Shown: positions 1-6,271, numbered from the stretch's first letter. The stretch: DNA of 6,474 bases from an uncultured Collinsella sp. (GCA_900553415.1 USDH01000093.1:1-6474), one strand, 5' to 3'. Made by a program: numbers and translations. Notes: generated by a model not told the origin, from the sequence alone.

Positions 1-26
1 GGCCTTTTAGGCCGCGCTTTTGTTTT
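1..26 (+). terminator. Partial intrinsic terminator of an upstream gene
   Basis: The window begins with GGCC-TTTTA-GGCC, followed by GCGC and the T-rich run TTTTGTTTT (18-26). The right arm GGCCGCGC would pair with a GCGCGGCC arm whose outer bases lie left of the window. This fits the 3' half of a rho-independent terminator for a rightward gene that ended before base 1. Only the inner 4 bp of the stem are visible, so the call depends on unseen sequence. Confidence 0.45.
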
Positions 27-287
27 GGTTCGCGCCATGTGGGGGTGATGGCGACGTGCATTTTTGCGAGTATTCTGCAATCGAAGGCCCCTGCATACCG
101 ACCTCGGGCAAAAAATCGGGATTTCTCGATGTTTTCTACGAATGATGGGCGGGGTTATGGGCTGACAGCGTTTGATTTGCAGGGATATTCGCGGTCTTTG
201 GCATTTATCGTAGCGCCCGAAGCCCTTGGTTATGTTGAATACTCCTAAAAATGCACGGCGCTTAGAGGGGGACCTTCGCGATAAGGG
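27..287. other. Intergenic region without a convincing gene
   Basis: About 260 bases lie between two terminator-like hairpins. A 69-codon frame (GTG 39 to TAA 248) crosses it. It lacks a well-spaced ribosome binding site, resembles no family I recognise, and has a mixed, low-complexity-free sequence that could be chance. Within it, an A-rich arm ending in ATCG (110-118) faces CGAT plus a T-rich arm (127-135) across an 8-base loop, with one bulged G, giving an imperfect hairpin. The region may be a spacer or a dispersed intergenic element. I see no promoter matching the consensus well. Confidence 0.4.
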
Positions 288-326
288 AAACCGCCCCGTC
301 GAAGTATGCATTCGACGGGGCGGTTT
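288..326 (-). terminator. Strong hairpin terminator downstream of lemA
   Basis: A perfect 16-bp inverted repeat (288-303 with 311-326) has a 7-base loop, GTATGCA. The arms are GC-rich inside with A/T ends (AAACCGCC...GGCGGTTT). It begins 36 bases past the lemA stop codon on the minus strand. The stem's own terminal TTT supplies a short U-run on either strand, so it could act in both directions. There is no long U-tract beyond the stem, but stem length and position make a terminator the best reading. Confidence 0.8.
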
Positions 327-362
327 ATGCATATACCCGATTAAGGATACGCTGCGGATCTG

Positions 363-914
363 TTAGAACTTGACGGTCGGTGCCTGGCGGGCAGCTTCGG
401 CGGCCTCGAAGCCCTGGCGCTCCTTAAACTGGAAGATGCCGGCAAAGATGACAGCCGGGAACGTCTGAATGGCGTTGTTGTAGCTGAGCACGCAGTCGTT
501 GTAGCTCTGGCGTGCATAGCTAATCTTGTTCTCAGTATCCTCGAGCGATGCCTGCAGCTGCGTAAAGTTGGTGTTTGCCTTAAGGTCGGGATAGGCCTCG
601 GCTACGGCGAAGAGCTGGCGCAGCGCACCGGTCAGCACGTTGTCGGCTTCCATTTTGGCCTCGGGCGTGGTGGCCTTGACGGCGGTGTTGCGCGCGCTGA
701 TCACGGCGGAGAGCGTCTCCTGCTCGTGCTTGGCGTAGCCCTTGACGGTCTCGACCAGGTTGGGGATCAGGTCGTTGCGGCGCTGCAGCTGCGTATCGAT
801 GTTCTGCCAGGCGTTATCGATGCGGTTACGCTTGGTGACCATGTTGTTGTAGATGCCGGCGATGGCGCAGACAATCACAATGACAACAACGATGCCGATG
901 ATGACGGTAATCAT
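363..914 (-). CDS. lemA: LemA family membrane protein
   Basis: The 183-residue product matches the LemA family in length and layout. LemA proteins are single-pass membrane proteins with the bulk of the chain outside the membrane; their biochemical role is poorly defined. Residues 2-21 form a nearly pure Ile/Val/Ala hydrophobic anchor. The typical core follows, with YNNMVTKRNRIDNAW, a Gln/Arg stretch, and the RNDLIPNLVETVKGYAKHE signature. The helical remainder contains the usual AEAYPDLKAN segment and ends in a conserved-type FQFKERQGFEA patch. The ATG at 914 is supported by GGAGA about 5 bases upstream. No gene follows it before the hairpin at 288-326, so it is probably monocistronic. It diverges from the TetR-type gene across 199 bases, so that regulator could act on it, but I see no operator. 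The family call is very secure; the physiological role is not known. Confidence 0.95.
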   Translation of the reverse strand: MITVIIGIVVVIVIVCAIAGIYNNMVTKRNRIDNAWQNIDTQLQRRNDLIPNLVETVKGYAKHEQETLSAVISARNTAVKATTPEAKMEADNVLTGALRQLFAVAEAYPDLKANTNFTQLQASLEDTENKISYARQSYNDCVLSYNNAIQTFPAVIFAGIFQFKERQGFEAAEAARQAPTVKF

Positions 915-975
915 GATGTCTCCGTTTCGAATGGCCGCGGCGGCATGCGCCAGCTGCCGTTGGTATAACGCTACT

Positions 976-1004
976 AGTATACCCGCAACGTTTTGCCGTG
1001 CCGA
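976..1004 (-). promoter_or_regulatory. Probable lemA promoter
   Basis: Read on the minus strand, TATACT (976-981) matches the -10 consensus TATAAT at five of six positions. It lies 17 bases from TCGGCA (999-1004), a 4-of-6 match to TTGACA. A transcript would start near 969, leaving a leader of about 55 bases before the lemA ATG. The position is right and the spacing ideal; the -35 match is modest. Confidence 0.5.
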
Positions 1005-1113
1005 ACTTTCCGGTAAGCGTTATGTTTTCGGCGGGGTTGGCACCGTGGCAAAGCGCGCGAGGTACAGGTGTAAGATATGCGACAGATTGACGAGTGTTGT
1101 CTTTGCCCTGAGG

Positions 1114-1710
1114 ATGGCGATACCAGTGGACCTTCGCATTAAGAAAACCTACCGCGCCCTGTTCGATGCCTTCACCGAGCTTCTCGAGGAGCATCGTTTT
1201 GAGGACCTGACGGTTGCCATGCTGTGCGACCGCGCCATGATTCGCCGTACGACGTTCTACAAGCACTTTCGCGACAAGAACGATTACTTTGCCTTTTATA
1301 TCGATGAGCTTATGTCGGGCTTGCCGCAAAAACAGCCCGATGAGGCCGGCGCAGTGTCTGCCGAGGACGTGCGCGCGCTTCGGCACGCGATTTTGGACGA
1401 TGCCATGGATTTGATTCTGGCGCACGAGCAGCTCATGGATAACATTTTGGCAAGCAGCATGTCGGGCATGTTGACCAACGTTATTTGCGACCGCATTGCC
1501 CGCTCCATCCGCGAGCGTGTGATGAACGTGCTTGCCGAGGATGCCCTGGCCCCCGTGTCACTCGAGACGACGTCTGAGTTTGTCGCCGGCGGTATTATTC
1601 GACTTTTCACGATATGGTGGGAATCGGGCCACGATCTTGAACGTCGACCTGAGATGGCCGACGTGGTCGATGCGCTGTTTGAGCGGACCATGACGCCGGT
1701 GCATCACTAA
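1114..1710 (+). CDS. TetR/AcrR family transcriptional regulator
   Basis: This is a 198-residue DNA-binding regulator, near the usual TetR length of 190-210. Residues 8-58 are the N-terminal TetR domain: helix 1 starts at RIKKTYRALFDAF, and the helix-turn-helix spans about 33-52 (LTVAMLCDRAMIRRTTFYKHF) with the hallmark TTFYKHF recognition helix and following KNDYF. The C-terminal part (EFVAGGIIRLFTIWWESGHD, then a Glu/Met-rich last helix) resembles the ligand/dimer domain common in Firmicutes and Actinobacteria TetR proteins with a terminal FxxGG...W..G pattern. The frame is open back to 853, but the upstream residues are not TetR-like. ATG 1114 has AGG directly abutting it, so GTG 1126 (GAGG 12 bases upstream) is an alternative; neither ribosome site is good. 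The target is unknown; lemA is divergent, and autoregulation is common in the family. Confidence 0.88.
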   Translation: MAIPVDLRIKKTYRALFDAFTELLEEHRFEDLTVAMLCDRAMIRRTTFYKHFRDKNDYFAFYIDELMSGLPQKQPDEAGAVSAEDVRALRHAILDDAMDLILAHEQLMDNILASSMSGMLTNVICDRIARSIRERVMNVLAEDALAPVSLETTSEFVAGGIIRLFTIWWESGHDLERRPEMADVVDALFERTMTPVHH

Positions 1711-1713
1711 AAG

Positions 1714-1803
1714 TGGCGGAGAGAGGGGGATTCGAACCCCCGGAACGCTCTCGCGCTCAACGGTTTTCAAGACCGCCGCATTCAACCGCTCTGCCATCTC
1801 TCC
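1714..1803 (-). tRNA. tRNA-Ser (anticodon UGA)
   Basis: On the minus strand the 90-base gene begins GGAGAGA (+ 1797-1803), which pairs with TCTCTCC (+ 1718-1724). A discriminator G and an encoded CCA (+ 1714-1716) follow. The anticodon stem GCGGT/ACCGT encloses the 7-base loop CTTGAAA, giving anticodon TGA, which reads UCA and related Ser codons. The T-loop GTTCGAATC and a long variable arm (GCGCGAGAGCG region) are typical of class II tRNA-Ser. T8 and the D-loop AGCGGTTGAA are present. It faces the TetR-type gene end to end, with 3 bases between, and diverges from tadA. Confidence 0.97.
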
Positions 1804-1813
1804 GTGAGTCGTA

Positions 1814-1822
1814 ATGATAGCA
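1814..1822 (-). promoter_or_regulatory. Possible tRNA-Ser promoter (extended -10)
   Basis: The minus strand reads TGCTATCAT, an extended -10 element: TG, one base, then TATCAT (five of six to TATAAT). A start near 1807 would leave about 4 bases before the mature tRNA 5' end, a plausible leader. The -35 region is poor (TTGCAA lies 14 bases from the -10), which an extended -10 can tolerate. The 51 bases from 1804 to 1854 must also hold signals for the rightward tadA gene, whose promoter I could not assign. Confidence 0.4.
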
Positions 1823-1854
1823 TCGTTTTGAATTTGCAACAGGGAAGGCGAACG

Positions 1855-3636
1855 ATGACGATCACCGAAATCGATGAGAAGTTCATGCGCGAGGCGTTGG
1901 CGGAGGCACGAGCCGCCGCGGCGGTGGGCGAGGTGCCCATCGGAGCCGTAGTGGTGCGCGAAGGTGAGATCGTCGCGAGGGCGCACAATCGGCGCGAGCT
2001 CGATCAAGATCCTTCGGCTCATGCCGAGTTTGCGGCCCTGTGCGCTGCCGCTCGGTCGCTCAGTCGCTGGCGCCTTTCCGACTGTACGGTCTACGTGACG
2101 CTCGAGCCCTGCTGCATGTGTGCGGGCCTTATGGTCAACGCGCGCGTGGGGCGCTGCGTGTATGGCGCGGCTGATGCCAAGGCGGGCGCTCTGGGTTCGC
2201 TGTATGACCTGAATGCCGATTCGCGCCTGAATCATCGGTTTAACGTACATGCCGGCGTGCTGGCGGAGGAGTGTCGTGAGGTGTTGAGCGACTATTTTAG
2301 TGGGCTGCGTGACGCCGATGGTGCTGGCTGCGGTTGCGGGGCCGATCTTGAGGCGCATGCCGCTCATGCTGAGGCGCTCGCGTGTGCCGAAGGGGATGCT
2401 GGCGCGGCGGTTGACTTTGGCCCCGCGTGCCGCCGGCCCCGCCGCGTGCTGCTGGCGATCGACTCCTTTAAGGGCAGCGTTTCGAGTGCGCAGGCGGAGG
2501 CGGCGGTTGCCGAAGGCGTGCGCCGTGTGTGGTCCGATGTCCAGGTGGCCGCATTGCCGCTGGCAGATGGCGGCGAGGGAACGCTCGATGCCGTTGCCGC
2601 GTGCGGCGGTGAGATTGTGACTTGCGAGGTGGCAGGTCCCTTGGGCGACCGCGTGTCTGCCCGGATGCTGGTGGACGGCGAGCGCGAGTCCGCGGTCATC
2701 GAGATGGCCGAGGCGGCCGGCATTGGGTATTCGCCCTGTACGGAGTCGGCGGCGTTGGCGGCTTCGACCTATGGCGTGGGCGAGCTCATGCTTCGCGCGG
2801 TTCGCACGGGCGCAAAGACACTCTATATTGGTCTGGGCGGCAGCGCCACCAACGACGGTGGCGCCGGCATGCTGCAGGCGCTGGGCGCGCGTGTGGTCGA
2901 TGATCGGGGCTGCGATGTCGCCCCCGGTCTTGCCGGCCTTGAGCAGGTGGCGAGCGTTGATTTGGCGCCAGCGCTGCAGGCTTTGGATGGCGCTCGTATC
3001 GTTGTGCTATCGGATGTCGAGAATCCGCTCGTAGGGCGTCGCGGCGCGCTTGCGGTGTTTGGCGGACAGAAGGGTCTGCCGACGGGGGATGCCGAGGCCC
3101 TGGGCAAGTACGACAGCTGGATGGTCGGCTACGGCCGCCTGCTCGATGCGGCGATTACTGGGGCGCGGGCTCAGGGGTTGTTGCGCGTGCCCGAGGGCGC
3201 ACGGACATTTGGCTCGGTGCTCGGCGTGCCCGGCGCGGGCACTGCCGGTGGCTTGGGCGCGGCGTTGCTGGCGCTCGGTGCGGAGCTGCGTTCGGGCGTA
3301 GAGACGGTGCTCGATCTGATTGGGTTTGACGAGCGCGTGCGCAATGTCGACCTGGTCATAACGGGCGAGGGCAATATGGACGAGCAATCCGCCGCCGGTA
3401 AGGCGCCGGTGGGTGTGGCTCGTCGTGCGAAGCGATATGGCAAGCCGGTGGTCGCCGTCGTGGGTGGTCGCGCTGACAACCTGGATGCGGTGTGTGAGCA
3501 GGGCATCGACTTGGTGCTTCCGATCTGCCGCAAGCCCATGGACCTGGAGCGGGCACTCGATTCGCAAGAAGCCGCAACCAACCTCATCTGCGCCGGCGAG
3601 TCTGCCGCGCGAGCCTATGACCTCGCTCGCCTCTAA
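1855..3636 (+). CDS. tadA: TadA-glycerate kinase fusion protein
   Basis: One 593-residue frame holds two complete enzymes. Residues 1-152 are TadA, which deaminates A34 to inosine in tRNA-Arg(ACG). It carries the catalytic HAE at 56-58 and the zinc ligands of PCxxC (C86, C89), spaced as in E. coli TadA. Residues 153-195 are a linker rich in Ala, Gly, Cys and His. Residues 196-593 are a full-length glycerate kinase of the GarK/GlxK type, which phosphorylates D-glycerate, usually to 2-phosphoglycerate. Its motifs run in order: DSFKGS (203-208), ADGGEG (237-242), GGSATNDGG (328-336), DVENPL (387-392), FGGQKG (402-407), PGAGTAGGLG (459-468) and TGEG (503-506). ATG 1855 is chosen over GTG 1804 because GGGAAGG lies 6 bases upstream and TadA homology starts there. 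No stop or internal ribosome site separates the halves. The two functions are not metabolically related, so the fusion may be structural or an expression convenience. Both domain calls are secure; activity of both halves is inferred. Confidence 0.93.
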   Translation: MTITEIDEKFMREALAEARAAAAVGEVPIGAVVVREGEIVARAHNRRELDQDPSAHAEFAALCAAARSLSRWRLSDCTVYVTLEPCCMCAGLMVNARVGRCVYGAADAKAGALGSLYDLNADSRLNHRFNVHAGVLAEECREVLSDYFSGLRDADGAGCGCGADLEAHAAHAEALACAEGDAGAAVDFGPACRRPRRVLLAIDSFKGSVSSAQAEAAVAEGVRRVWSDVQVAALPLADGGEGTLDAVAACGGEIVTCEVAGPLGDRVSARMLVDGERESAVIEMAEAAGIGYSPCTESAALAASTYGVGELMLRAVRTGAKTLYIGLGGSATNDGGAGMLQALGARVVDDRGCDVAPGLAGLEQVASVDLAPALQALDGARIVVLSDVENPLVGRRGALAVFGGQKGLPTGDAEALGKYDSWMVGYGRLLDAAITGARAQGLLRVPEGARTFGSVLGVPGAGTAGGLGAALLALGAELRSGVETVLDLIGFDERVRNVDLVITGEGNMDEQSAAGKAPVGVARRAKRYGKPVVAVVGGRADNLDAVCEQGIDLVLPICRKPMDLERALDSQEAATNLICAGESAARAYDLARL

Positions 3637-3683
3637 AACCAATCCGAAGTTGATTGCCCTGAGCCTTGCGTCGGACCGTTTGC

Positions 3684-3727
3684 CTCGAAGTGGTGTTGTC
3701 TGGGAATCGGAGACTATGCACTTCGGG
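3684..3727 (+). terminator. Possible terminator hairpin after glycerate kinase
   Basis: CTCGAAGTG (3684-3692, counting one G-T pair) can pair with CACTTCGGG (3719-3727). Within the loop, GTCT (3698-3701) pairs with AGAC (3711-3714). The hairpin lies 47 bases after the stop codon of the fusion gene. No U-tract follows, so it may instead be an RNA-stabilising structure or a rho-assisted end. Confidence 0.3.
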
Positions 3728-3781
3728 TGTTGACGCCGCCATTTATGTGCCATTAGTAGATTGCTCTTCGTTCAGTTGCTC

Positions 3782-3804
3782 GCCAATTAATCCTGCCAAT
3801 TAAT
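3782..3804 (+). repeat. Tandem GCCAATTAAT repeat
   Basis: Two exact copies of the 10-mer GCCAATTAAT (3782-3791 and 3795-3804) are separated by CCT, giving a 13-base period. They sit about 50 bases upstream of the candidate -10 at 3855. Exact tandem copies upstream of a promoter suggest a protein-binding site, but this is inference. Confidence 0.5.
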
Positions 3805-3854
3805 TACCATTTCGGGCGAAGAAGTGGATTATCTCCATGATGGACCTCTTTGGG

Positions 3855-3860
3855 CATAAT
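3855..3860 (+). promoter_or_regulatory. Possible -10 element for the surface-protein gene
   Basis: CATAAT matches the -10 consensus at five of six positions and lies in the AT-rich block upstream of the surface-protein gene. The sequence 17 bases upstream (TCTCCA, 3832-3837) matches TTGACA at only three positions. A start near 3867 would give a leader of about 65 bases before TTG 3934. Confidence 0.3.
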
Positions 3861-3933
3861 GTTGTCTTTAAACTGTCCTAATCAATAGATCGCTCTTGGG
3901 AAGAGAGGGCGACACCAGAGGGGGAGAAGGGAA

Positions 3934-4070
3934 TTGGAGAGGAAAGTTTTCGGGGGGGGCGGAGAGCCGCCGCTCTCTGCCTTGCGCTGGTTCTCGGCTT
4001 CGGATGTTTATCCGTTGGCGCGACGGCCGGTGTCGCATATGCGGCCACGGCATCGCGGACTGCGTATACT
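3934..4070 (+). other. Frame-split start and signal peptide of the LRR surface protein
   Basis: The frame of the large protein is open upstream of GTG 4071 and encodes a textbook export signal: RRAAALCLALVLGFG, a further hydrophobic stretch, then GVAYAATAS with AxA-type cleavage sites. That frame has no ATG, GTG or TTG between the preceding stop (TAA 3879) and 4071. The well-placed start is TTG 3934, with GGAG (3923-3926) 7 bases upstream, encoding MERKVF. It is in another frame and meets a stop at TGA 4102 after 56 codons. The two frames meet at the G8 run (3952-3959). One added G, loss of two, or a -1 slip joins them, adding 46 residues for a precursor of about 772. Either the run is variable or slippery, or one G is missing from this sequence. 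Confidence 0.75.
3952..3959 (+). repeat. Homopolymer tract of eight Gs in the leader-peptide region
   Basis: Eight consecutive Gs, flanked by C on both sides, lie six codons after TTG 3934, between the charged n-region and the Arg-Arg before the hydrophobic core. Poly-G runs of this length are known contingency tracts in other bacteria, where length changes switch surface proteins on and off. Here G8 is the out-of-frame state; G9 or G6 would be in frame. Confidence 0.9.
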
Positions 4071-6251
4071 GTGGAGGAGTTTGAGATCACCCAGGACGGC
4101 GTGACCTATTCGTGCGAGACCACGGATAAGGGCACGGCGGAAATCACAGGTATTGTTGCCGACGACAGTGTGACCGCGGTGAGTGTGCCCAGCTCTATCG
4201 AGCATGGTGGCCAGACCTACAAAGTCACCAAACTTTATTTCTCGTCTGGTATCGTGGCCAAGAACGTTGAGCAGCTGACGCTTCCCGACACGCTCGAAAA
4301 AATGTACGGAGGGAATTTCCGGAGGTTCGCAAAGGTCAAGGAGCTCCATATCCCTGGCTCCATCAAGAACTTCGCTTGCTCGCTGCAAAACGCTGGCTCG
4401 CTCGAAAAGCTCTATTTCGATGAGGGCGTCGAGGAGATTAGCGCCAACATGATGGTCTATGGCTGCAGCAACCTTTCGGAGATCGATCTCCCCTCCACCC
4501 TCAAAATGATTTCGGGCTCGGGCGCCTTCGAGGGGGCTACGGCCCTCACGGGCATCGAGTTTCCAAAAGATGTCGCCTTCTCCGACACCATAGTGGGCGT
4601 GTTCCAAGACTGCACGTCTCTGACAAGTGTGTCGTTGCCCGCTTCGGTTACCAAGATCCCCTCGTACATGTTTGACGGATGCACCTCTCTAACGTCCGTC
4701 ACCGCGCTGAGTGAAATCGAGTCCATCGGGGATGGGGCGTTTCAGAATTGCTCGAGTTTAACCGGCATCGATTTCCCGGGCACATTGAAGAGCATCGGAT
4801 CCTCTGCTTTCCGGGGGTGCGCCAGCCTGGTGAGCGTGCCCGACCTGAGCAAAGTGACAAAGATGGGCAGCGCGGCTTTTCGCGAGTGCGGAAATCTGCG
4901 GGCGTCCGTGGACCTGTCCTCGCTTCAGAGCGTTCCGGGCTATGCGTTTTGCTACACGCCAGTTAAGATCGCGGGGCTCTGCGACAGCCTGAAGAGTATC
5001 GGTGACTGGGCCTTTATCTGGAGCAACGTCGCCGTCCAGCTCCCCAGGACACTTGAGACAATTGGCAACTACGCCTTCTATGACGGTACGTTGCCGGAGC
5101 AGCTTTCCATTCCGGATTCCGTGACTTCCGTTGGCACGGCAGCCTTCTCGCGCGTAGACGGCGTGAAGGACGTGACGATCGGGCGCGGCCTCACCAAAAT
5201 ACCCCGGGACATGTTTGACGGCAGCACGGTTCAAAAGATCACGATCGAAAACAGCAGGGACGACATTACCGACTCGAAGAACCTCCCGTCCTCTGGCGTC
5301 GATATCGTCTACACGCGCGAGTCCATCGATGACGGCGTCGGCGATACCGTGAGCGATGACAGCACCAAGACCCTTCAGGAGCTGGTCAACGAGGCGCCGC
5401 GTGGCGAGGAAACCGTCATCACCCTGAAAAAGCACGTGAAGCTTGGCTCCACGCTCACGATTCCTGCCGGGAAGATGATTAAGATCACGTCGGATGAGCC
5501 CTATACCATCTTGGCAAAGAAAAGCGGCTTCTCCGTACTGGTCAATGTTGCCGAGGGGGCATCCCTCGAGCTGTCGGGGAAAGTGGAGCTTCGCGGCCGC
5601 TACAACACCGGCTCCATCATCAACAGCGCAGGCGCGCTCGCCCTTTCCGACAGCGCCACCGTCTTCGACGGAACCGTTAGTTCCACGGCATCGGGCGCTG
5701 TGAAGCTTTCAGGGCCGGCTGCCTCGCTTACCATGAACGGCGGCGTTATCGAGAAATGCACCGTCGATGAGGTGTACTGCGGCACCGTCTTTGCCACCAA
5801 CGGCGCGCATGTCGCCTTGCAGGGTGGCAGCATCCGCGGCAACCGCGTTGCCAGCGCCGATGGCGACGGCAACTACCTTTCTTCCGCCGGCATCATGCTC
5901 CTGGGCAACGCCCATCTTGAAATGACCAGCGGCAGCATTGCCGACAACAACGGCTATCAGGGCAGCGCCGTAATGATGTACGCCCCCGATAGCGCGCAAG
6001 ATGCGCGTGCCACGTTCCTTATGGCAGGCGGCGAAATCAAGGACAACGCCAGCAGCAAGCTTGGCAAACGCACTCCCTCGGGCGCGGTTCACGTAGAGGG
6101 CAACGCCGCGTTCACCATGACGGGCGGCGCAATCAGCGGAAACGGCGCCGCGGGCGACGGCAAGGGCGGCGTGGCCGTGACGGAGAATGCGAAAAAATAC
6201 CGTGTCCTCCGCGTGGACACCGCCGCGAAGACCGTCGGCCTCTATCTGTGA
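4071..6251 (+). CDS. Secreted BspA-like leucine-rich-repeat / beta-helix protein
   Basis: The uninterrupted frame from GTG 4071 encodes 726 residues; the native N-terminus probably includes the signal peptide encoded just upstream. GTG 4071 has no ribosome site and is probably not the true start. Residues about 25-395 are Treponema/BspA-type leucine-rich repeats (LRR_5), with recurrent IGDGAFQNCSSLTGIDFPGTL-like units of about 22-24 residues. An acidic linker (about 405-433) follows. Residues about 434-726 look like a right-handed beta-helix, with rungs marked by (M/L)xxGxIxxN at 555, 583, 618, 651 and 683 (for example MTGGAISGN). No LPXTG motif, C-terminal membrane helix or cell-wall-binding repeat is visible, so it would be released or held non-covalently. 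LRR_5 proteins of this kind are adhesins or host-contact proteins elsewhere; the ligand here is unknown. The next gene starts 20 bases after the stop, suggesting co-transcription. Confidence 0.85.
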   Translation: MEEFEITQDGVTYSCETTDKGTAEITGIVADDSVTAVSVPSSIEHGGQTYKVTKLYFSSGIVAKNVEQLTLPDTLEKMYGGNFRRFAKVKELHIPGSIKNFACSLQNAGSLEKLYFDEGVEEISANMMVYGCSNLSEIDLPSTLKMISGSGAFEGATALTGIEFPKDVAFSDTIVGVFQDCTSLTSVSLPASVTKIPSYMFDGCTSLTSVTALSEIESIGDGAFQNCSSLTGIDFPGTLKSIGSSAFRGCASLVSVPDLSKVTKMGSAAFRECGNLRASVDLSSLQSVPGYAFCYTPVKIAGLCDSLKSIGDWAFIWSNVAVQLPRTLETIGNYAFYDGTLPEQLSIPDSVTSVGTAAFSRVDGVKDVTIGRGLTKIPRDMFDGSTVQKITIENSRDDITDSKNLPSSGVDIVYTRESIDDGVGDTVSDDSTKTLQELVNEAPRGEETVITLKKHVKLGSTLTIPAGKMIKITSDEPYTILAKKSGFSVLVNVAEGASLELSGKVELRGRYNTGSIINSAGALALSDSATVFDGTVSSTASGAVKLSGPAASLTMNGGVIEKCTVDEVYCGTVFATNGAHVALQGGSIRGNRVASADGDGNYLSSAGIMLLGNAHLEMTSGSIADNNGYQGSAVMMYAPDSAQDARATFLMAGGEIKDNASSKLGKRTPSGAVHVEGNAAFTMTGGAISGNGAAGDGKGGVAVTENAKKYRVLRVDTAAKTVGLYL

Positions 6252-6271
6252 GTCGGAAAGGAGAAACGAAC

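Larger units (their letters stand above)
3757..3897 (+). repeat. Imperfect direct repeat TAGATYGCTCTT
   Basis: TAGATTGCTCTT (3757-3768) recurs as TAGATCGCTCTT (3886-3897), 11 of 12 identical, with starts 129 bases apart. The copies flank the AT-rich stretch that holds the putative promoter of the surface-protein gene. They could be paired regulator sites, footprints of an excised element, or chance. Confidence 0.4.
3637..3933. other. AT-richer intergenic region
   Basis: About 300 bases lie between the glycerate kinase stop and the TTG at 3934. The base composition is visibly more AT-rich than the flanking genes, mainly from 3740 to 3890. It holds a hairpin (3684-3727), two short direct repeats (3782-3804 and 3757/3886), a possible -10 element (3855-3860), and a purine-rich stretch (3898-3945) serving as ribosome-binding leader. 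No coding sequence is supported. Confidence 0.6.

Noticed and set aside
39..248. A 69-codon rightward frame starting GTG
   Set aside because: There is no well-spaced ribosome binding site, no recognisable domain or hydrophobic segment, and it lies between two terminators. It is mentioned within the intergenic entry rather than called as a gene.
853..1113. An N-terminal extension of the TetR-type protein back to 853
   Set aside because: It overlaps the lemA start and the lemA promoter, gives a Met/Thr-rich then Cys-rich segment unlike any TetR N-terminus, and the family homology begins only after 1114.
1558..2367. A 269-codon leftward frame across the TetR end, the tRNA and TadA
   Set aside because: It runs through the tRNA-Ser gene and opposite two clear coding regions, so it is not a real gene.
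2446..2448. A separate start (GTG 2446) for the glycerate kinase half
   Set aside because: The upstream bases are pure GC without any Shine-Dalgarno-like sequence, and the frame is continuous with TadA, so a fusion is the simpler reading.
3007..3753. A 248-codon leftward frame opposite the glycerate kinase
   Set aside because: It is an antisense shadow: GC-rich codon bias leaves long open frames on the other strand, and the product shows no family features while the sense strand has all kinase motifs.
3896..4084. A 62-codon frame from TTG 3896
   Set aside because: It overlaps the signal-peptide region in a third frame, gives a Gly/Arg-rich product without export features, and lacks an upstream ribosome site.
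4008..4607. Leftward frames opposite the LRR protein (4008-4607 and 4758-5435)
   Set aside because: These are shadows of the repeat-rich sense frame, with no start signals and no recognisable domains.
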